NCBI GenBank assembly: GCA_943331195.2 | Contig: CALQKQ020000129.1 | Span: 1 to 8,864, forward strand | Direction: 5' to 3' | Origin: Akkermansia muciniphila | GTDB taxonomy: Bacteria > Verrucomicrobiota > Verrucomicrobiia > Verrucomicrobiales > V1-33 | DNA: 8,864 bases | Shown: one piece after another, positions 3,990-8,864 of the stretch | Numbering within the stretch: the stretch's first letter is position 1 | Layout: each line of letters opens with the position of its first letter | Translations under genes and position numbers: made by a program | Notes under the pieces: model-generated | The model's input: the letters and a program-made list of their open reading frames with translations, nothing else | What the model was told of the DNA's origin: nothing | Database searches by the model: none

Positions 3990-6900
3990 TGGAGGTTGAG
4001 TGCCCGGAGAGGCCAATGCACGCCGTTTTGAGTGTCGTAGCCCTGCGCTTTGAAGCGGTCCTCCACAAAGATGAGGCGCTTTTCCCCGTTCAGGGTCATG
4101 AGGTTCACTCCTTCGGGACGGACCGCATAAGGAGACAGATCCGCCACCATCCGCACCGGCGTGGCCGTGGTGCTGTCCCAGCGGTAGAGGCTGAAGACTT
4201 GGCGGGAGGTTTCGTTTTTAAGCGGACCCCCATTGGCAGCTCCACCAATGATGAGATAGGCACCATCCGTGCCTCCGGCATTTTTCACCGTCGGGCACCA
4301 TTGGATGGAACGGATGCCCTGCCCGTTCAGGTCGAGCTGGATAAGAGCCGGAACCCCTCCCGGCGCCGCCGTGCCCGCCGCCGCTGTCCAGACCCCACTG
4401 GCGGGCAGCATCGCATTCCCGGTATTATCGAACACCAAAGCATAGGCATTTCCGGTGGTCCGGTTGCTGAGCGGGGAGCGCAGCCCCACCACGATTTCAG
4501 ATTGGCTTTTAATGGCCAGCCCCTCGACACTGATCGGATGGAAGTCCTGCTGCTTGGGACTGTAGCGCCACACGGCGGGTTCCTCGCCAAGATTGGTGTA
4601 ATGCAGGAAAATCCCAGTCTGGGTGATGTGATTGTGCGTCGCTTGCAGCAGCTTGGCTGCGGCCTGTGTTTGAGTGTGATTACTGGAGGTATCTGTCACG
4701 GACTGCGGACCAGTGCTGCCGCGATATAGGCTTCCGTTGCATTCAAAACGCGTGTCACCAAAACTGAAATCTTTGGTCCGTGCGCCCCCATCCCACACCC
4801 TCCCAACGGTGTTTCCTGACAATTGACCGGATTTATACCGAAAATCATCCGCAGTTCCGGAGGCGACTGAATTTTGGATGTAAATGCCGTCACTCCCACC
4901 CAGCCCATACGGCAAATTTGTGATGGTTCCAGCTCCACTGCTGGCTGTCATTTTATAGAAACCCCGCGCGGGAATAGTCACCCCGGATGGAGTGCTAGAA
5001 ATCGTAAAATAACCCATTCCCTCATCCGATATGGCAACGCCGCTCAACTGGGCGGCCACACCGGATGGATTAAAGAATTCAACCCAATCCGGCGAACCGG
5101 TTGAGGACATTTCGTTGACCTTGATCGGAGTATCTGCCGTTATAGTTGCTTGGATTTCAATCCCCCTCCCATAGACCCGTGAGCCATCGTATGCCCATGC
5201 CTTGAAGTAGTAGGTAGTGCCCGCCGTCAGACTGGTGATAGCTCCGCCGACGGTGGTTTTATAACCAGTAATCTGCTGTCCGGCGGAGGGCAGTGTGGCC
5301 AGCGTGTAATACGGGAAATCCGCGCTGGAGGCATTCGCCGGAAGGTGTAGCACGTAACCGGCGGTGGGGGCAGGACCTCCAAGGCCATTGGCTTGATTAT
5401 AAGGCAGACCGGCACCGGGCTGGTAAGTGGTGCTATTGACAGGCTCCCCGAATTTCGGGGAGGTGCTGATGGCGATCAGGACGCCAGTGTTTTTGACCGA
5501 TGCTTGGAGGGCAGTGTTGGAGGAAAGCTGGTTCCTCAGCGTGGCAACCAAACCGCTGGGAGAGTCCAAACCGACCGGGCTGACGGCGCTGGTTCCTGCC
5601 GCGAAGGCAGCCATATCCCGCCGGGCGGCGGGGACCCCCGTATTCCACGGGCCATCATCGGAGTCGAAATAGGTATTGGTTCCGGTAGGACTCAGGGAAG
5701 CATCCACGGGAATGGAAACCATGACCGCCCGGCGGGGGTCGTAATCATTGCTGGGAGGGTCCACCAGCGGATCATAAGTGGTAGGTTCGCAATCCCGGTA
5801 ATGGTTCACCCGCGTCTGGGAGGTAGTGACGTAGAGCTTTGAGGTCGTGCTGTCGTAGGCCAGTCCTTCCGGGTCCTTGGTTTCCGCTCCGGGCTGACTG
5901 ATGGTGCGGGCGGCCGCATTATAGGTGCCCGCTACCAAGTCGCCCGTGGTGGCGGAAACTTCCCAAAATGTTAAGTCATTGTATTTTGTTCCGAGTGTAT
6001 CTTCAATCGTCTCATCATTGATGATTGCAATTTTGGCATTGCCGCTGCCAAGCTGGCCGAGGAAGGCCACATCGCTGGCCTCATCGACACTGGAATAGGT
6101 TTTGGTCTGGCCGCGCTCCCGCCGGTTGATGGGAGGAAACTTCAGACGGGAAACGAATTCATCCGCCCCCATGTCCGCCCCCGAAACACGGGCGGCAATG
6201 GCATAACCCCGGCGGCGGGCCTCGCCGTCGCTGTCCAGCCGGGTGAGATAGGAAAAGCCGGGAATGCCGACGGGATTGCCTCGGTCCACGCATTCACAGC
6301 CGCGGAGCAAACGCCGCTGTCCGCCGGTGACCGCATCGGTGTCAAAGTAGGGAGCGACGGGATCGGCAGGATTCCCGGCAATGAGATTGCCCGTGCCGGT
6401 GAATCCAGTGCGGATGCTGGAATACGTCACCGTGGCCGCGCCGCCGGAAGTGACGCGGATCTGTCCACCCGTCCGGCTGCTGGCCCCGGTATTGGTCACG
6501 ATGCTGCTCACCAGCGCCAACGAGGCTCCGGAACCTATGACCTGCACCTGACCATCCGCCGTATTCCCCGGCACATTGTCCGTGATGGTGCAATTCGCGG
6601 CCTTCACCTGACTTGTGCCGGAGATTCGCAGCGCGGCATCCGTTGAGGCTGTGCCCGTGCAACCGTCAACCACCACGTTCAAGACGACCGGTGAGGAGTT
6701 ATCCACCGTCATGCCAGACTGACTGCCCTGGATCAGGATGTTGTGGATTCTGGCGGCGGTGCCACCCTGACATTTCACTGCAATTCCGGTGGCATTTTTC
6801 ACCGTTAGCCCGCTTACCGTGGTGGCACTGGTATTGGCCGCGTCCAGCAGCAATGCCTGTGTGGAAGCCGATGGAGCGTCAATGATGGTCTCCTCCCGGC

Positions 6901-7645
6901 TGCCGCGTTGCCCGATCAGCTTTACGTTCTTCGCGGAAAGATCCACAGTTTCTGTATAAGTTCCAGGGGCGACCTGAATGACATCCCCCGCGCTTGCCGC
7001 ATTCACTGCTGCCTGAATGCTGAGGTAAGGAAGGTCGTAGCTGCCATCGGCAAGTGCGGCGGCCTGAGTTTGGAAAGCGGTCACTTGGGTTGACTGTCCG
7101 AGTGCATTCAGGGCTTCCACTGTGCTATAAAACTTATTCTCCACCCACCATGACACTGGCACCACGTAACGATTGGCGGGCGGAGGATTGTTGGGGTCGA
7201 ATGGCTTGCTGGAAGCGAGATTTGGATTGGTGCCTTGGGCCGTTTCGTCCGCATTGAGGTAGCCATCGCCGTCCGTATCGTCGGAAACAAACGGGTCCGT
7301 TCCGAAAAATGTCACTTCATCCTGGTTACTGATGCCGTCCCCGTCGATGTCCCCTTCGGCACCCTGAGTGTAGATAGTAGCTACGGAATATTTCAGGCGA
7401 ATGTAAGACCGTTCGCCTGCCGGGGAGAATCCCCAGATGATGTCCGCCCCTGCCCCCAGCTCGATGACCGGAGCATTAGCCCAGGTCTGGAGATCCAGCG
7501 AAGTCTGAATGGAGTAAACTCTTCCGGTCACGCCCAGCCATTTGATTTGATAGACGTTTCCGCCGGTGCCCGGTTCGAGGATAATCTGAGCATGGGGCGT
7601 CTGCGACAAGGCCTGCATGGGCGTCAAGCATGACAGCGCGAGCAT
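3986..7645 (-). CDS. Large secreted multidomain protein: TSP3-like, beta-helix, lamin-tail-like, DUF3616-like
   Basis: This 1219-residue protein is probably exported. Residues 1-15 are the hydrophobic core and cleavage end of a signal peptide. Residues 30-87 are a beta domain with W-L-G-V-T-G-R-V-Y-S-I-Q-T-S-L-D-L-Q-T-W, common in Verrucomicrobiota secreted proteins. Residues 98-140 carry D-I-D-G-D-G-I-S-N-Q-D-E and D-T-D-G-D-G-Y-L-N-A-D-E, thrombospondin-3-like calcium loops. Residues 205-495 are a pectin-lyase-like right-handed beta-helix, from Y-L-S-I-Q-A-A-V-N-A-A to D-M-G-A-D-E-F. Residues about 515-670 and 1012-1215 resemble the two parts of a DUF3616 propeller (D-P-E-G-L-A-Y; V-E-G-L-A-I, V-V-G-L-R-S-P-L, G-I-R-S-I-Q-W). 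Between them lie an Fn3-like part (Y-Y-F-K-A-W-A-Y-D-G-S) and a lamin-tail-like domain (840-960; K-V-N-E-M-S-S-T-G-S-P-D-W-V-E-F-F-N-P). No catalytic set of a polysaccharide lyase could be identified. Its natural start is probably 7678, see the separate entry. Confidence 0.85.
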   Translation of the reverse strand: MLALSCLTPMQALSQTPHAQIILEPGTGGNVYQIKWLGVTGRVYSIQTSLDLQTWANAPVIELGAGADIIWGFSPAGERSYIRLKYSVATIYTQGAEGDIDGDGISNQDEVTFFGTDPFVSDDTDGDGYLNADETAQGTNPNLASSKPFDPNNPPPANRYVVPVSWWVENKFYSTVEALNALGQSTQVTAFQTQAAALADGSYDLPYLSIQAAVNAASAGDVIQVAPGTYTETVDLSAKNVKLIGQRGSREETIIDAPSASTQALLLDAANTSATTVSGLTVKNATGIAVKCQGGTAARIHNILIQGSQSGMTVDNSSPVVLNVVVDGCTGTASTDAALRISGTSQVKAANCTITDNVPGNTADGQVQVIGSGASLALVSSIVTNTGASSRTGGQIRVTSGGAATVTYSSIRTGFTGTGNLIAGNPADPVAPYFDTDAVTGGQRRLLRGCECVDRGNPVGIPGFSYLTRLDSDGEARRRGYAIAARVSGADMGADEFVSRLKFPPINRRERGQTKTYSSVDEASDVAFLGQLGSGNAKIAIINDETIEDTLGTKYNDLTFWEVSATTGDLVAGTYNAAARTISQPGAETKDPEGLAYDSTTSKLYVTTSQTRVNHYRDCEPTTYDPLVDPPSNDYDPRRAVMVSIPVDASLSPTGTNTYFDSDDGPWNTGVPAARRDMAAFAAGTSAVSPVGLDSPSGLVATLRNQLSSNTALQASVKNTGVLIAISTSPKFGEPVNSTTYQPGAGLPYNQANGLGGPAPTAGYVLHLPANASSADFPYYTLATLPSAGQQITGYKTTVGGAITSLTAGTTYYFKAWAYDGSRVYGRGIEIQATITADTPIKVNEMSSTGSPDWVEFFNPSGVAAQLSGVAISDEGMGYFTISSTPSGVTIPARGFYKMTASSGAGTITNLPYGLGGSDGIYIQNSVASGTADDFRYKSGQLSGNTVGRVWDGGARTKDFSFGDTRFECNGSLYRGSTGPQSVTDTSSNHTQTQAAAKLLQATHNHITQTGIFLHYTNLGEEPAVWRYSPKQQDFHPISVEGLAIKSQSEIVVGLRSPLSNRTTGNAYALVFDNTGNAMLPASGVWTAAAGTAAPGGVPALIQLDLNGQGIRSIQWCPTVKNAGGTDGAYLIIGGAANGGPLKNETSRQVFSLYRWDSTTATPVRMVADLSPYAVRPEGVNLMTLNGEKRLIFVEDRFKAQGYDTQNGVHWPLRALNLQ

Positions 7646-7678
7646 TTAAGAGAGGAGAGAAAACAAAAAGTGTTTCAT
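7646..7678 (-). pseudogene. Interrupted 5' end of the large gene: signal peptide start followed by in-frame TAA
   Basis: From the ATG at 7678 the frame reads M-K-H-F-L-F-S-L-L-S, then TAA (7648-7646), then directly the ATG at 7645 of the large open frame. Read through, this is an ordinary signal peptide: basic n-region, hydrophobic core, and Q-A-L-S before the mature part. TAA can arise from a leucine TTA by one change. Either the gene is damaged at its start, or translation restarts at the adjacent ATG (TAAATG), giving a signal peptide without a basic n-region. Neither ATG has a good Shine-Dalgarno sequence. TAA ends other genes here, such as at 7703 and 1337, so it is a genuine stop codon. 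Confidence 0.6.
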
Positions 7679-7702
7679 GGGAACAAAATCAAGGCTGGAA
7701 GC

Positions 7703-8500
7703 TTATTTGACAGGGGTGGTGGAATACTGGCTGCTCTGGATGGGCCAGAAACGGATCACCGAATCTGTAGGCGGTTCGGGGTTTGCGGCCTCCCATGTCT
7801 TGCGGGCTTCCTGTTCTGCCTTGATGGCGGCAGCAGTAGATTCAATGAGTCCGGATTCCGTGTCATACTTGGAAAGCAAGGCCATGAGCGGCTCAAGCGC
7901 CTCCTGATTGGTGGAATCACCCTTTGTCAGGATAATATCCGTCGGCTCCTTGAAGTCGGTGAGCGAAGGTGGCTTTACTTGGGCCACAAACCGGTCTGAA
8001 GCGTGGTGGGTCATCGCCATCATGCAGTAGCGGCGGCGGCCTACCGTCAGGTCCCCGCAGGCGAAGATGGAGGACAAGTCCAAATTCACAAAAGCAGAAT
8101 ATTCTTGGTATCCAGTGAGCCGGTCCGCCGTCCACCATTTGATGAGCGAGATTCCATTTTCATAGATCACCACCGATGGCGAAAACAGCCTGAATTCATT
8201 TGGTTCCGCCGCCCGGCGGGCCGCACGGGCTGCGAGTTCCTCCTCATTCAGTAGGGCTACCCGTTGAGCCGCTGGTAAAACCGGAGCCACCAAAACTGGT
8301 GGCTCGATCACTTCCACGATGAGGTTTCCTCCCTCTGGTCCCCCTGCCCCTTTCAGCACCGTGCGGGCCTGCACGCGGGCTTTTGCGACCGCTTCCGGCA
8401 TTTCGAGAGGCGCGGCCTTCCAAGGGTTGCGGAGGTTAGTTTGCTGCCCCCATACTAGTGTCGGGAGAAAGCAACAGGTGAGAATTAGGGCAGATTTCAT
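7703..8500 (-). CDS. Secreted protein of unknown family
   Basis: This 265-residue protein has a clear signal peptide, M-K-S-A-L-I-L-T-C-C-F-L-P-T-L-V-W-G before Q-Q, with cleavage near residue 18. A proline/alanine-rich part follows (about 25-100) with a charged helix L-N-E-E-E-L-A-A-R-A-A-R-R-A-A. Next is a more compact part (105-215) with S-V-V-I-Y-E-N-G-I-S-L-I-K-W-W, G-Y-Q-E-Y-S-A-F-V-N-L-D-L and R-R-R-Y-C-M-M-A-M-T-H-H. The C-terminus holds a short charged helix and ends S-T-T-P-V-K. I do not recognise the family. Cysteines at 148 and 159 of the mature part could pair in the periplasm. It is the first gene of the minus-strand unit, with 24 bases separating its stop from the original start of the large protein, so a joint role at the envelope is likely. 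The ATG lacks a Shine-Dalgarno match, and the start is chosen by the signal peptide. Confidence 0.75.
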   Translation of the reverse strand: MKSALILTCCFLPTLVWGQQTNLRNPWKAAPLEMPEAVAKARVQARTVLKGAGGPEGGNLIVEVIEPPVLVAPVLPAAQRVALLNEEELAARAARRAAEPNEFRLFSPSVVIYENGISLIKWWTADRLTGYQEYSAFVNLDLSSIFACGDLTVGRRRYCMMAMTHHASDRFVAQVKPPSLTDFKEPTDIILTKGDSTNQEALEPLMALLSKYDTESGLIESTAAAIKAEQEARKTWEAANPEPPTDSVIRFWPIQSSQYSTTPVK

Positions 8501-8736
8501 GGGATGGAATTGAGCGGGAGAGAGGGATTTTTCTCTCAGGCTTTCGAAGGGTGCGACCTTGGCAGACTGCGGGGATTTAGTGAACGGAAAAGTCAGGCCT
8601 TGGAAGATGTGACCGCCAAAAAGTCATCCCCCTCTGATCATGAATGAGTTACAAACCAAAAAATGGCAAACTGGGCTTTTCGCGGTCATATTTTGGAAAA
8701 CTCATGTTGCCTGTGGATTTTAATGTTCCAAATCCG
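8501..8736 (-). other. Leader region of the minus-strand secreted-protein unit
   Basis: No gene is visible in these 236 bases. The promoter of the unit should lie here, but I find no pair of boxes with good spacing and do not assign one. Near the start codon GAGAG (8517-8521 on the plus strand) and CTCTC (8532-8536) can form a five-pair hairpin in the 5' untranslated region. The part at about 8640-8736 is distinctly more AT-rich than the genes. Confidence 0.4.
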
Positions 8737-8862
8737 CTATTCGGCATGGAAGATCATTTCGGGGCAAGAATATACGTTATGTTGCGCAACAAATTTTATT
8801 TTCGGCTTGGGACAAAGATCAAGCCAATCCAGTATTTTTTCCGCTTCCGTGATCTCCCAACG
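8737..8862 (-). CDS. Possible C-terminal end of a gene entering from the right edge
   Basis: An open minus-strand frame comes in from the window edge and stops at TAG (8739-8737). It reads R-W-E-I-T-E-A-E-K-I-L-D-W-L-D-L-C-P-K-P and then K-I-K-F-V-A-Q-H-N-V. The first half looks like a real protein with an amphipathic helix. The rest is encoded by dif-like site 3 and could be a read-through added by recombination. The family is not recognised and the start is outside the window. Confidence 0.3.
   Translation of the reverse strand, partial: RWEITEAEKILDWLDLCPKPKIKFVAQHNVYSCPEMIFHAE
8760..8787 (+). repeat. dif-like site 3
   Basis: The left arm CGGGGCAAGAA, the centre TATACG and the right arm TTATGTTGCGC give the same 11-6-11 layout and orientation as sites 1 and 2. 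The right arm is the exact reverse complement of the left arm of site 1 (GCGCAACATAA). The centre differs from that of site 2 at one base. The palindrome TGTTGCGCAACA (8780-8791) overlaps the right arm. Confidence 0.45.
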
Positions 8863-8864
8863 CA

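Noticed and set aside
3899..4729. Plus-strand open frame of 276 codons
   Set aside because: It lies antisense to the large secreted gene and the PEP-CTERM gene, is rich in arginine, glycine and histidine as expected from the complement of GC-rich coding DNA, and has no motif or ribosome binding site.
8600..8720. Promoter for the minus-strand unit
   Set aside because: Some TTG-like and AT-rich words are present, for example near 8640-8670, but no pair has both a good -35 and a good -10 at 16 to 18 bases.

Overview
The window looks like accessory chromosomal DNA of a Verrucomicrobiota-type (or similar PEP-CTERM-bearing) Gram-negative bacterium. This rests on a secreted protein with a C-terminal PEP-CTERM/exosortase sorting signal and HAF-like repeats. 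A very large secreted protein next to it combines a W-G-x-x-G-x-x-Y-x-I-x-x-S-x-D-L-x-x-W opening domain, thrombospondin-3-like calcium loops, a pectin-lyase-type beta-helix, a lamin-tail-like domain and DUF3616-like parts. The Shine-Dalgarno sequences of these genes are weak or absent. The taxon is an inference.

Left part (1-2332). At the left edge is the terminal part of an IS3-family insertion sequence, with OrfA on the minus strand and a probable inverted-repeat end near 379. It is followed by a compact plus-strand cluster: a promoter wrapped in two copies of a palindromic operator (480-537), a DUF1778 ribbon-helix-helix antitoxin, an overlapping GNAT acetyltransferase toxin (TacAT/AtaRT type) and, 24 bases further on, a TIR-domain protein with an uncharacterised C-terminal domain. 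This reads as a toxin-antitoxin plus TIR defence-type module.

Middle and right part (2587-8500). All genes here are on the minus strand and probably form one transcription unit read from 8500 leftwards: a secreted protein of unknown family, then the 1219-residue multidomain secreted protein, then the PEP-CTERM/HAF protein whose start codon overlaps the preceding stop as ATGA, then a 67-residue hypothetical protein. The large gene has an in-frame TAA inside what looks like its original signal peptide, immediately followed by an ATG.

Three same-direction copies of a roughly 15-base core, ACGTTATGTT(G/T)CG(T/C)A, lie at 456, 2527 and 8774. With their flanks they fit the 11-6-11 layout of Xer/dif recombination sites. 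They bracket the toxin-antitoxin/TIR cluster (about 2.1 kb) and the secreted-protein cluster (about 6.2 kb). This suggests a modular, Xer-type (pdif-like) or less likely integron-like arrangement, and it is the most unusual feature of the window.
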